Shown here piece by piece: positions 9,435-16,887 of a stretch of 64,000 nt of DNA. The DNA is from Pedobacter segetis (GTDB lineage: Bacteria; Bacteroidota; Bacteroidia; Sphingobacteriales; Sphingobacteriaceae): contig NZ_JAEHFY010000001.1 in NCBI RefSeq assembly GCF_016623585.1, forward strand, positions 1 through 64,000, read 5' to 3'. Under the pieces are notes generated by a model. It did no database searches, was not told the origin of the DNA, and saw only the letters and a program-made list of their open reading frames with translations. Within the stretch, counting starts at the first letter, position 1; the number at the start of each line of letters is the position of its first letter. The position numbers and the translations under genes are program-made.

Positions 9435-9601
9435 GAACAAAGTGGTTATTTTTTTAAAAACTGCTTAAAAGGTATAGATAATTTGATAATAAACAAAGAA
9501 ATAATTACCATATTTTTATATGTAGCATTATTTTATTAATAATAATTGAATTTTAAATCCTAATATTTGGGATTTATTAAAATTAAGATTGAGAAATAAA
9601 T

Positions 9602-9637
9602 AAAAAAGCACCTTGTTTAATTAACAAAGTGCTTTAA
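9602..9637 (-). terminator. Intrinsic terminator of the DUF2911 gene
   Basis: On the minus strand AAAGCACTTTGTT pairs with AACAAGGTGCTTT (one mismatch/wobble), followed by a T-run, 20 bases past the stop at 9658. Confidence 0.85.
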
Positions 9638-9657
9638 ATCTTTTTAATGTTTAAACT

Positions 9658-10497
9658 TTATATGCTGTCTAAAACTTGTTGGTTAAGCCTCTCATATTCT
9701 TCGTTGTTTGCTGCTTTAGCTAGTTCTTTACCCTGCATGGCGGTTTCTCTAGCGGCTTTTTTGTTTCCCATTTTTAGTTGGATTTTGGCTTTCCATAATT
9801 TAAACCAAGGGGCTTTCATGTCGGTTTTTTCGGCTTCATTAATCCATTCTAAAGCTTTATCCAGATCTTTACCATTACTGTAATAATATTGGGCAGCTGC
9901 GAAGTAAGGTTTTTTATCGCCCATCATGGCTTTATCAATATTGGCCATTACTTTGGCATCGTAATCTATTGTCATAGGGATGCTAATGGCAACATTTTCC
10001 CACATCAAATTTAGGTTCATGCTCCCAGGGGTAACGTTAGAGAACTGCATGGTAAAAGTTTCAGTTAGGTTTTTGGTCATCATAGGTTTAACCGTGAAAC
10101 GTAAAAGATCATCATCTTTTTTATAATCATAAGCTCCCCATTGATCTGATGTTTTGTTTAAAATGATAGTCCACCGATCTTTTTCTGGGATGGTAAATAG
10201 CGCATACTTACCGGGGGGCACTTTATTACCCGCAATAGAAACTTCATCTGTAAACGCTATGGTGGTTGCATTATTTGCTCCGGTACGCCAAACCTCGCCG
10301 TAGGGAGTTAAACCGCCAAATATTTTCCTGCCTTTTACATTTGGCCTAAAATAGGTTAAAGTAACTTTTCCCAATCCAAAATCTTGGATAATGGTTTGCC
10401 CTGTACTTGGCATTGGCATCAATGCTTGCGCCTTAAGGCAGTTGGTGCTAGTTAAAATTGCTAATAATGCAATAATACTTGATAAGATTTTTTTCAT
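9658..10497 (-). CDS. DUF2911 domain secreted protein
   Basis: A 279-residue exported protein with signal peptide (KKILSSIIALLAILTSTNCLKAQ). Residues about 30-170 match the DUF2911 pattern, including GEVWRTGANNATTI and PPGKYALFTIPE. The C-terminal 80 residues are helical and TPR-like (KPYFAAAQYYYSNGKDLDKA; WFKLWKAKIQLKMGN). Function is unknown; the family is abundant in Bacteroidota. Single gene with its own terminator. Confidence 0.85.
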   Translation of the reverse strand: MKKILSSIIALLAILTSTNCLKAQALMPMPSTGQTIIQDFGLGKVTLTYFRPNVKGRKIFGGLTPYGEVWRTGANNATTIAFTDEVSIAGNKVPPGKYALFTIPEKDRWTIILNKTSDQWGAYDYKKDDDLLRFTVKPMMTKNLTETFTMQFSNVTPGSMNLNLMWENVAISIPMTIDYDAKVMANIDKAMMGDKKPYFAAAQYYYSNGKDLDKALEWINEAEKTDMKAPWFKLWKAKIQLKMGNKKAARETAMQGKELAKAANNEEYERLNQQVLDSI

Positions 10498-10557
10498 TTG
10501 ATTAATTTTAATGGTAACCTAGTTCTTTTAAAGATATGTATTTAATTTTATTCACCC

Positions 10558-11028
10558 TTATTTGGCCGCTAAAAGGCTAGGATGATAAATGTTTGCAATA
10601 GAAATTTTACCTAATAGATTTTCTTCTAAAAAATTGGCCCAAGTTTCAAGATAAGTAATTACGTCTTTTTTAACGTTATGCTTTAAAAACCTATCTTCTA
10701 AAGGTAATTGCTTTAAAACCTGAGGGTCAGAAAGTTTCTCTAAATGGGAAAGATCATTTCTTGTAAAACCTAAGGCAAGAATTTCATCTATAATATGGTC
10801 TATTGGCAAACCGCTAGTTGGGCAATAATCTATCAATTGCTCGTTCCAATCGCCATGGCCCCTCATGGCAGATTTATGGATTTCTGCTTTGCTCTTATTG
10901 GTGATTACTTGGGCCAAGTTACCGCAGTTACAGCTTCCCATGTGACCCCATTGGTATTTAGAGCCTTTTTCTAAATTACTGGCAGTTTTTCTTAAAACCC
11001 GGATAATTTCTATTGTTACTTTCGCCAT
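10558..11028 (-). CDS. Conserved hypothetical protein (156 aa) with GSCNCGN motif
   Basis: A soluble 156-residue protein without signal peptide or membrane segment. It has a clustered Cys33-Asn-Cys35 in GHMGSCNCGNLAQ, a further Cys69 and several histidines (His29, His51, His58), which could bind metal. The remainder is helical. I do not recognise a named family, though the sequence reads as a normal conserved gene with codon use like its neighbours. It is transcribed toward the DUF2911 gene (60 bp apart) and could be co-transcribed with it. Confidence 0.7.
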   Translation of the reverse strand: MAKVTIEIIRVLRKTASNLEKGSKYQWGHMGSCNCGNLAQVITNKSKAEIHKSAMRGHGDWNEQLIDYCPTSGLPIDHIIDEILALGFTRNDLSHLEKLSDPQVLKQLPLEDRFLKHNVKKDVITYLETWANFLEENLLGKISIANIYHPSLLAAK

Positions 11029-11085
11029 TGATGATTAACAATTGAGGGTTTAAAAAGTTTAAGCATTAAGATTTCTTCAATAAAA

Positions 11086-11242
11086 AAGAGGCTGTCTTAA
11101 GCGTGGTGTCATTCCGTTAGCCAGCTGGCTAATCGGAATCTTATGAAAATGAGCTCTTATATAACTTGAAAACCTACTGATGAGATGCTGAATCCGCTAG
11201 TTGTCGGACAGCATGAATTTGTTCCTTTTGTGACATTCTCTT
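11086..11242. repeat. Intergenic repeat-like block with a 29-base palindrome
   Basis: The block starts with AAGAGGCTGTCTTAA, closely matching AGAGGCTGTCTCAA at 29725. It contains the near-perfect palindrome at 11111-11139 with core TTAGCCAGCTGGCTAA, and ends with an ATGCTGAAT/CAGCAT inverted pair (11190-11215). The GCCAGCTGGC core recurs at 12502-12511. This resembles the dispersed non-coding repeats of Bacteroidota genomes; no mobility gene is present. Confidence 0.5.
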
Positions 11243-11261
11243 GTAATTATTTAAAAGATAT

Positions 11262-12464
11262 TTACTTAAATCTCAAATTCATGCTCACAATATTAGAATT
11301 TAAACCATTGCTTCTATTATAATGTCCGTATCTTAACTCTATCATTGAAAGTCTATTAACACCAAATACACCTGTTGGAGGCGCAAATCTAATTCCTGCG
11401 CCATAATAATCGCTATGAAACTTTGATAAATCGTTATCACTAGTATAAAACTCGTCGTTGGCATCGTGTTCTCCATATCCAGCAAAATATCTTACAGCGG
11501 TTTGCTGATAATATCTATAAAAAGGACTAATAGAAAAAAACGGATTTATCTTTATTGAGGTCTCTAATTCTGCTGTTTCAGAACTTAGACCCCAGTCATC
11601 GGTATAATATCTTAAGAAAGAACGAAGCACTAAATTATCTCCCAAAAAGTAATTTAACCTTGCTCCAATAGGTAGTTTCAATCTATTGTTAGGTAAGAAT
11701 TCTGCTAAATGAGAAAAATTTGTGAAATAAACCCTTTGGTATCGAGTAGCCAATAAACCTTTTTGATAGGCTGGCTCTACCATTAACAAAGCTTGAAAAT
11801 TCTTGGTAAAAACATGCGACAAACTAATTGCCCCACTAAAAGAATTTCTTGGTGCTCGATCATTTTGTTGGTAACCCGGCCCACCGTTATCATCCGGTCG
11901 TAGTTCATAAGGCAAAATAACTTTCCAAGTATCAAAAAATGCTTTTAGCTTTATCTCTACATCTGTATTTTTATCTTTTGATGATTTAGCGTAATGTAAG
12001 CCTGTGCCAAAAGAAGTATAATCAAATTCATTAGAGGTAGAAACATCAAAACCAAAACTATGGCCTTTTTTCTCATTCGCAATATCCCAACTTAAAGAAG
12101 GATAAATACGAACATCTGAATATGAAGGCCCAGTATGGGTGCTTGGGTCTATATTATCTGAAGATGCCGAGCTATAGGTATCAAAACCCAACTCAAAATT
12201 ATAAGTATGTTTTAAGCCAGTTTTACCGTAACGGGAAAGTTGTAAATCAAAAGTGTTAGAAAAATCCGTCAATTTTTCTGTCCCAATTCCTCCTGTTACA
12301 GCAGAGTTGTTCCCATCTTGGTGGTAATAACTATTCACCAAATCGGCTTGTTCAAATTTTAACTTTCTCTTTTCATAAGATACAGTATCCTTTTTGATAG
12401 CCTGGGCAAAACTTGCTGCAATTCCTAAATAAAGCGCAACTATGGTTAATGAAATATATTTCAT
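11262..12464 (-). CDS. DUF3570 outer-membrane beta-barrel protein
   Basis: A 400-residue exported protein: signal peptide (KYISLTIVALYLGIAASFAQ), then repeated amphipathic beta strands rich in Tyr/Phe and ending NIVSMNLRFK, a C-terminal aromatic beta-signal. The whole length fits DUF3570. It is the last gene of an operon with a DUF4266 lipoprotein, ApbE and thioredoxin-like genes, an association known from other bacteria. A role as the outer-membrane component of a redox or flavin-related system is inferred only. A 145-base spacer with a palindrome separates it from the DUF4266 gene. Confidence 0.85.
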   Translation of the reverse strand: MKYISLTIVALYLGIAASFAQAIKKDTVSYEKRKLKFEQADLVNSYYHQDGNNSAVTGGIGTEKLTDFSNTFDLQLSRYGKTGLKHTYNFELGFDTYSSASSDNIDPSTHTGPSYSDVRIYPSLSWDIANEKKGHSFGFDVSTSNEFDYTSFGTGLHYAKSSKDKNTDVEIKLKAFFDTWKVILPYELRPDDNGGPGYQQNDRAPRNSFSGAISLSHVFTKNFQALLMVEPAYQKGLLATRYQRVYFTNFSHLAEFLPNNRLKLPIGARLNYFLGDNLVLRSFLRYYTDDWGLSSETAELETSIKINPFFSISPFYRYYQQTAVRYFAGYGEHDANDEFYTSDNDLSKFHSDYYGAGIRFAPPTGVFGVNRLSMIELRYGHYNRSNGLNSNIVSMNLRFK

Positions 12465-12499
12465 TTATTATTAAGATTTTTTAAGGTAGTTTTAACACG

Positions 12500-12513
12500 C
12501 CGCCAGCTGGCGG
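12500..12513. repeat. Perfect 14-base palindrome
   Basis: CCGCCAGCTGGCGG is fully self-complementary and shares its GCCAGCTGGC core with the palindrome at 11120-11129. It lies in the spacer between the DUF4266 and DUF3570 genes, followed by a CCCTTCGACTCCGCTCGGGA segment typical of dispersed Bacteroidota intergenic repeats. Confidence 0.55.
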
Positions 12514-12609
12514 ATATATCTTTTGTCTTACCCTTCGACTCCGCTCGGGATGAAAAAAAAGCCAGCCCGACTACTGACGGGATGTCGCTGCTATCGTTAA
12601 CGTAAATTA

Positions 12610-12828
12610 TTAATTGCAACCACAACCGCCGCCACTTTTTCCTCCGTTAGCACCAGCAGAACCTTCGCGATAGAGCTGAAAATTTTGTTCAAACTTCTCG
12701 GCTTTTCTTGCGCCAAGTTCCATTTCGGCATCTTTTAATTTTATTTTATCATAAGCTTTAACGCTACCGCAAGAGCTAAAAGCAACCAGCATAAAAGCTA
12801 AAATTGCATAAGGAGTTATTTTTTTCAT
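12610..12828 (-). CDS. DUF4266 small lipoprotein
   Basis: A 72-residue lipoprotein. The signal KKITPYAILAFMLVAFSSC gives a lipid-anchored Cys; the mature part is charged and ends REGSAGANGGKSGGGCGCN, the glycine/cysteine tail that marks DUF4266. I chose ATG 12828, which gives a normal signal peptide; ATG 12843 (five residues longer) is possible, and a still longer frame overlapping apbE is unlikely. It lies directly after apbE and before DUF3570. The CGC tail could bind metal or cofactor, but no activity is known. Confidence 0.85.
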   Translation of the reverse strand: MKKITPYAILAFMLVAFSSCGSVKAYDKIKLKDAEMELGARKAEKFEQNFQLYREGSAGANGGKSGGGCGCN

Positions 12829-12850
12829 TTTGGCTTTAAGCATTAGATAT

Positions 12851-13810
12851 TTAATTCTTAACCTTATTGATGTTGACGTTTTTTGAAGTGTAAAGTCTGT
12901 TTTGATCATCTATGATAATACATGCAACGTTACTTAATTGGTTAATTAAATTTAAACCAATTGTTACGCCCATTACCATCACAGGTGTTGCCAAAGCATC
13001 GGCAAGCTCTGCTTGGGGGCAAATAATGCTAACGCTATTGATTCCAAAAACAGGAAAACCAGTATTTGGATCAATGGCATGAGAATATTTTTTACCATCT
13101 ATAATAGCAAATTTTTCATAATTGCCAGATGTTGCAATAGACATGTTGCTAATATCCATAAAAGAAAAAGGCGTTAATTTATGTTGAGGACTTGCAATGC
13201 CAACCGTCCAAGGTTTGCCATTTGGCTGAAACCCCCACGTTGTTAAATCTCCAGAAGCATTAACAATTCCGTTTGATATTCCTGCTTCTTGTAAAACTCT
13301 TTTAGCTCTATCAGCAGCGTAGCCCTTTCCTATACCTCCAAAACCAATGCGCATTCCTTTTTCTTTTAAAAAAACAGTTTGATTTATGGCATCTAACACT
13401 ACGTTTTTATAGTTTATTAAAGAGACCGATTGTTTGGCCAAATCTTTATCTGGAAGACTGACCATATTGGCATCAAAATTCCAAAAACGTTTATCTAAAG
13501 AGCCATAAGTAATATCGAAAGCTCCTTGGCTAATCTCTGATATGCGAATAGAACGCTGAATGAGATAAAAAACTTCCGCATCTACTTTTACAGCGGCAAC
13601 GCCTGCATTTTCATTAATTTGATTGGTTTGGCTATCAGATTTAAAAGTGGTTAGTAATTGCTCTATCCTTTTAATTTCTACAATTGCTTTTTCTATATTT
13701 TGATCGGCGAAAGCCTGGTCATCTGCAACAACGGTAATCTCAAACTGATTTCCCATCAGTTTTAAAGATTGTTTAAATATTTGTTGTTGTTCTGTATCAA
13801 TGAGCGGCAT
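12851..13810 (-). CDS. apbE: FAD:protein FMN transferase (ApbE family)
   Basis: ApbE moves FMN from FAD onto a Ser/Thr of redox proteins using Mg2+. Family motifs are present: SQGAFDITYGSLDKRFWNF (about 95), GGIGKGYAADRA (about 157), NASGDLTTWG (about 185), YSHAIDPNTGFPV (about 245) and the Mg-binding ADALATPVMVMG (about 275). Length 319 is normal. Unusually for the family's periplasmic role, there is no signal peptide, and no upstream start is possible without running further into the thioredoxin-like gene, which it overlaps by 14 bp. The overlap implies translational coupling. No FMN-bind-domain target is encoded nearby. Confidence 0.93.
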   Translation of the reverse strand: MPLIDTEQQQIFKQSLKLMGNQFEITVVADDQAFADQNIEKAIVEIKRIEQLLTTFKSDSQTNQINENAGVAAVKVDAEVFYLIQRSIRISEISQGAFDITYGSLDKRFWNFDANMVSLPDKDLAKQSVSLINYKNVVLDAINQTVFLKEKGMRIGFGGIGKGYAADRAKRVLQEAGISNGIVNASGDLTTWGFQPNGKPWTVGIASPQHKLTPFSFMDISNMSIATSGNYEKFAIIDGKKYSHAIDPNTGFPVFGINSVSIICPQAELADALATPVMVMGVTIGLNLINQLSNVACIIIDDQNRLYTSKNVNINKVKN

Positions 13811-14225
13811 CTTGTATTTTCTTTACAAATTCATCAGAAGAACAATCAGGAAATCCTTTCCATTCTTTAATCACTTTTCCTTCTTCATCTGTTAAAACCG
13901 TTAAAGGGAAATCTCCTTCAGGATTGTATTTTACGGCCAACTCATTATTTTTTTTTAGTTGATCTTCTGGTAATTGGTTCTTTTTTAATCGAGGAAAATC
14001 AGCCTTAACCAATACTAAGTTTTTATCGGCATAATCTATAAATGCCTGTTTTTCAAAAATTTCTTTATGTGTTCTAATACAAGGGCCGCACCAATCCGAT
14101 CCAGAAAAACTGATTAGAATAAGCTTATGGCTTTCTTTTGCCTGATTTTCTGCTTGTTGGAAATCCAATACCCAAGAGTTTCCAGAAATTAAGAATGATA
14201 AAAATAAAATACTCAAAATTTTCAT
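13797..14225 (-). CDS. Exported thioredoxin-like protein
   Basis: A 142-residue thioredoxin-fold protein with a short signal peptide (KILSILFLSFLISGNS) and active site SDWCGPCI with Cys46 and Cys49. The DsbD-gamma/thioredoxin_7-like layout suggests a periplasmic disulfide reductant. The stop codon lies inside apbE (14-bp overlap) and the Rieske gene ends 17 bp upstream, so it is the second gene of the redox operon. It may keep the cysteines of the neighbouring DUF4266 protein reduced; this is inference. Confidence 0.88.
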   Translation of the reverse strand: MKILSILFLSFLISGNSWVLDFQQAENQAKESHKLILISFSGSDWCGPCIRTHKEIFEKQAFIDYADKNLVLVKADFPRLKKNQLPEDQLKKNNELAVKYNPEGDFPLTVLTDEEGKVIKEWKGFPDCSSDEFVKKIQDAAH

Positions 14226-14242
14226 ACTAAAATATTTATATT

Positions 14243-14665
14243 TTAAGAAAAGATGCGAAGATTTGTACCCGTAAGTTGGGTGTTATATTTTGTTAATGGT
14301 AAATTGGTTTCAATACCGGCAGAAACCCCCGTTTCTGAATAAGTTGCACCATGCCTTTGGCAATAAAATTGATGATTATTTGCCCTATAAATTACATTGG
14401 TGTTTTCATGTCGGCAAGTTTGCGAAACGGCAATATACTCGCCTGCTGTTGTACGGGCAACAATTATCCCGTTGGCATAAATATAATTGCCATTAGTATT
14501 TAAACTGGTATTTGCAGAACTTGTTAGATCTAAAGTAAAATCAACATTAGTTGGAGCAGGAATTAAGGGGCCAGAAGTAGGAGATTTTGAGCACCCAATG
14601 CAATTAAAAACAGCAACAGAAACGGCGCCCATTCCTATGGAAGCTAAAAATTCTTTTCTATCCAT
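14243..14665 (-). CDS. Rieske [2Fe-2S] lipoprotein-like protein
   Basis: A 140-residue protein with a Rieske domain. The cluster ligands are readable as Cys84-x-His86 (TCRHE) and Cys102-x-x-His105 (YCQRHG). The first box lacks the usual CTHxGC cysteine, and the second CPCHG cysteine is replaced, so the stabilising disulfide is absent, as in low-potential Rieske proteins. The N-terminus (DRKEFLASIG, then a hydrophobic stretch to Cys22/Cys25) suggests membrane export and perhaps lipidation. First gene of the five-gene redox operon, thus a plausible electron carrier for it. Confidence 0.85.
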   Translation of the reverse strand: MDRKEFLASIGMGAVSVAVFNCIGCSKSPTSGPLIPAPTNVDFTLDLTSSANTSLNTNGNYIYANGIIVARTTAGEYIAVSQTCRHENTNVIYRANNHQFYCQRHGATYSETGVSAGIETNLPLTKYNTQLTGTNLRIFS

Positions 14666-14843
14666 TAAACAGTGTTTGAATTAATCCGATTAAAACGGGC
14701 TTTACCCTAACTTTATTTTAATTAAAAATCAATTTCAATATTGAGTATTTTCTGAATTTTTAAACGTTTTTTATTCCATTTTATTAAGTTTTAATTATTT
14801 TAATTTTCAGGATTCTAACTGTTTCGATTAAAGTTTCTTAAAC

Positions 14844-14878
14844 CCAAAAAGCCCATTCCAAAATAAGAACGGGCTTTC
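14844..14878 (-). terminator. Intrinsic terminator of the nitroreductase gene
   Basis: On the minus strand AAAGCCCGTTC pairs with GAATGGGCTTT, followed by a short T-run, 20 bases past the stop at 14898. Confidence 0.8.
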
Positions 14879-14897
14879 AATAAGTTAAAATGAGATA

Positions 14898-15539
14898 TTA
14901 AATATGTATAAACAAATCTTCTTTAGATTTTCTCACTTTAGCAAAATGTTGGTAAGCATCGTCTGCTGATCTAAAACCGGTTGGTGCAATTACAACAGCA
15001 GTCAGGTTTTTATCTCCCAAATCTAAAATCTCATCAAATTGAGCGTTGTTGAAACCTTCCATTGGGCAAGCATCAATTTTTGCTATTGCAGCGGCCTCTA
15101 ATAGAACGCCCAAAGCAATGTAAGCTTGCCTTGCGTTCCAAGCGGCTAATTCTTCTTGCGAACGAGAATTAACAGTACCTTTCATGGTATCTACAAAACC
15201 TTGTATGTCTGCTACTTCTATAGTTCTGGTAGCGGCAATGTTATTTGCATAATCATCTACGTGTTGGGTGGTGTAATTTTTTGTGATCGCAAAAACAAAA
15301 ATATGCGAAGCATCTGCTAACTGTGGTTGCCCGTAAGCCGCGGCTTTCAATTTTTCTTTAACTTCTTGGTTGCTAACTACAACAATTTGGTAAGGTTGCA
15401 AACCATAAGAACTTGGCGCCAGCTGCACCGCATCTAACAATAACCCCAGTTCATTTTGGTTTAATTTTTTAGTAGAATCAAAAGCTTTTGTTGCATACCT
15501 CCAATTAAGGGCACTTATAATTTCTTTGTTATTTTCCAT
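14898..15539 (-). CDS. NAD(P)H-dependent nitroreductase family oxidoreductase (NfsB-like)
   Basis: A 213-residue FMN-dependent flavoprotein that reduces nitroaromatics, quinones or related substrates with NAD(P)H. The N-terminal RYATKAFD and LAPSSYGLQPYQIVVV motifs bind FMN phosphate and ring, and PMEGFN (about 160) with the C-terminal KVRKSKEDLF segment completes the NfsB-type pattern. Single gene with its own terminator. The physiological substrate cannot be read from sequence. Confidence 0.9.
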   Translation of the reverse strand: MENNKEIISALNWRYATKAFDSTKKLNQNELGLLLDAVQLAPSSYGLQPYQIVVVSNQEVKEKLKAAAYGQPQLADASHIFVFAITKNYTTQHVDDYANNIAATRTIEVADIQGFVDTMKGTVNSRSQEELAAWNARQAYIALGVLLEAAAIAKIDACPMEGFNNAQFDEILDLGDKNLTAVVIAPTGFRSADDAYQHFAKVRKSKEDLFIHI

Positions 15540-15609
15540 GATTAATATTTTTCTTCAAAAATAGATGTTTAAACTTATATTTTGTGTCGTGTTAGTTTAT
15601 ATGACGGTT

Positions 15610-16719
15610 TTATGATTTTTTTTGGGTTAGGTTTTTGGGTTCTGTAAGCTCTGCCCTTGTTCTTGGTAAGCTTTCTGGATAGTTTTTCTGGATAAAAGAA
15701 ACAAGCCCTTCTCTTATCTCGCAACGTAAATCAAAGGCATCGGAAGAGTTATTTGCGCTCATCAAAATCCTTACTTCCATTACGCTTTCTTTGGTATCGG
15801 TAACCTGTATCACCTTTACTTTTTTATCCCAAAGTTTGTTATTATCAATTAGCCTGTCATATTCTTTTCTTAATTCTTCTAGCGGGAGCGTGTAATCAAC
15901 ATATAAAAAAACGGTTCCTAAGATTTCTGCAGAAATTCTTGTCCAGTTCTGGAAAGGTTTTTCGATAAAATAAGTAATGGGTAAAATCAATCGCCTTTGG
16001 TCCCAAATATGTAGTACCACGTAGGTTAAAGTAATCTCTTCTACCTTGCCCCATTCTCCTTCAACCACCAAAACATCATCTATACGAATGGGTTGCGTAA
16101 ACGCTATCTGAAACCCCGCAAGCAGATTCCCTAAAGATTTTTGCGCCGCAAACCCAATAATGATACCGCCAATCCCAACGCTGGTTAACAACCCCGTACC
16201 AATTTTGCGCATTCCCTCAAAACTAAAAAGTATAGCCGCTACGGTTAAAACCAAAATTAAGGCTACCATAAATTTTCTTAAAAATTGGAGCTGTGTCCGT
16301 ATTTTACGTTCTTTTAAATTGTTCTCTTTTTGGAGGTTATAGGTAGATACCACAAAATCTTGTACAACCTTTATCAGGTTGATCAAAATGTATGAAAAAG
16401 CGATGATCAAACCTATTTCTACCGCTTTATTTAAGAAACCTCTCTCTATTGCAGAAAGCCTCATCAAGCTAGAAAACGAACTGATGAAAACCAATGGCAG
16501 AAAAAAGTTTAAGGGTTTGCTTAGGTACAAAACAATAGACCTTAAGAAACTAAATTCTTCTTGCTTTCTATAATAAGAGGTTAATCTATAAAATATTGCT
16601 TTTAGTAGAAACGCCAACACAACAGAAATCAGTAAAATAATAATGTTGAACACTAAATCGGGCAGATGGCTGATGTTAGAAATGAAATCATTATCAAGAT
16701 TTAAGGAAAGAAAAATCAT
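15610..16719 (-). CDS. MscS-family mechanosensitive ion channel
   Basis: A 369-residue inner-membrane protein. Transmembrane segments lie near residues 20-40, 65-85, 98-118 and 145-170, then the pore helix and MscS beta domain: GIGGIIIGFAAQKSLGNLLA (about 183-202), PIRIDDVLVVEGEWGKVEEI (about 210-230) and a C-terminal alpha/beta domain. It probably releases solutes on hypo-osmotic shock. It is divergent from the trehalose-phosphate synthase gene, so both osmotic-response functions share one 168-base control region. Confidence 0.92.
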   Translation of the reverse strand: MIFLSLNLDNDFISNISHLPDLVFNIIILLISVVLAFLLKAIFYRLTSYYRKQEEFSFLRSIVLYLSKPLNFFLPLVFISSFSSLMRLSAIERGFLNKAVEIGLIIAFSYILINLIKVVQDFVVSTYNLQKENNLKERKIRTQLQFLRKFMVALILVLTVAAILFSFEGMRKIGTGLLTSVGIGGIIIGFAAQKSLGNLLAGFQIAFTQPIRIDDVLVVEGEWGKVEEITLTYVVLHIWDQRRLILPITYFIEKPFQNWTRISAEILGTVFLYVDYTLPLEELRKEYDRLIDNNKLWDKKVKVIQVTDTKESVMEVRILMSANNSSDAFDLRCEIREGLVSFIQKNYPESLPRTRAELTEPKNLTQKKS

Positions 16720-16887
16720 ATATCAATATATTTTTGTAATTTAAGCAAATAACAAGCCAGTAAATTGTATTTTTTTGTCTTATAAACTTATTTTTTTATT
16801 AAAATATCAATTCTGATAATCTTTAAGCTGTAAACTGGTCGTATTATTGCTTATCATTATCCCGAAACAAAATTACATCCAAAGATC

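Noticed and set aside
11870-11900. SGAISLS in the DUF3570 protein as an ApbE flavinylation site
   Set aside because: The acceptor position of the SGA[T/S] motif is Ile, so FMN could not be attached there; not used as support.
12540-12585. Intrinsic terminator between DUF4266 and DUF3570 (CCCG/CGGG stem before GGC and a T-run on the minus strand)
   Set aside because: Only four base pairs close the stem and the T-run is displaced by CTGGC; too weak to call.
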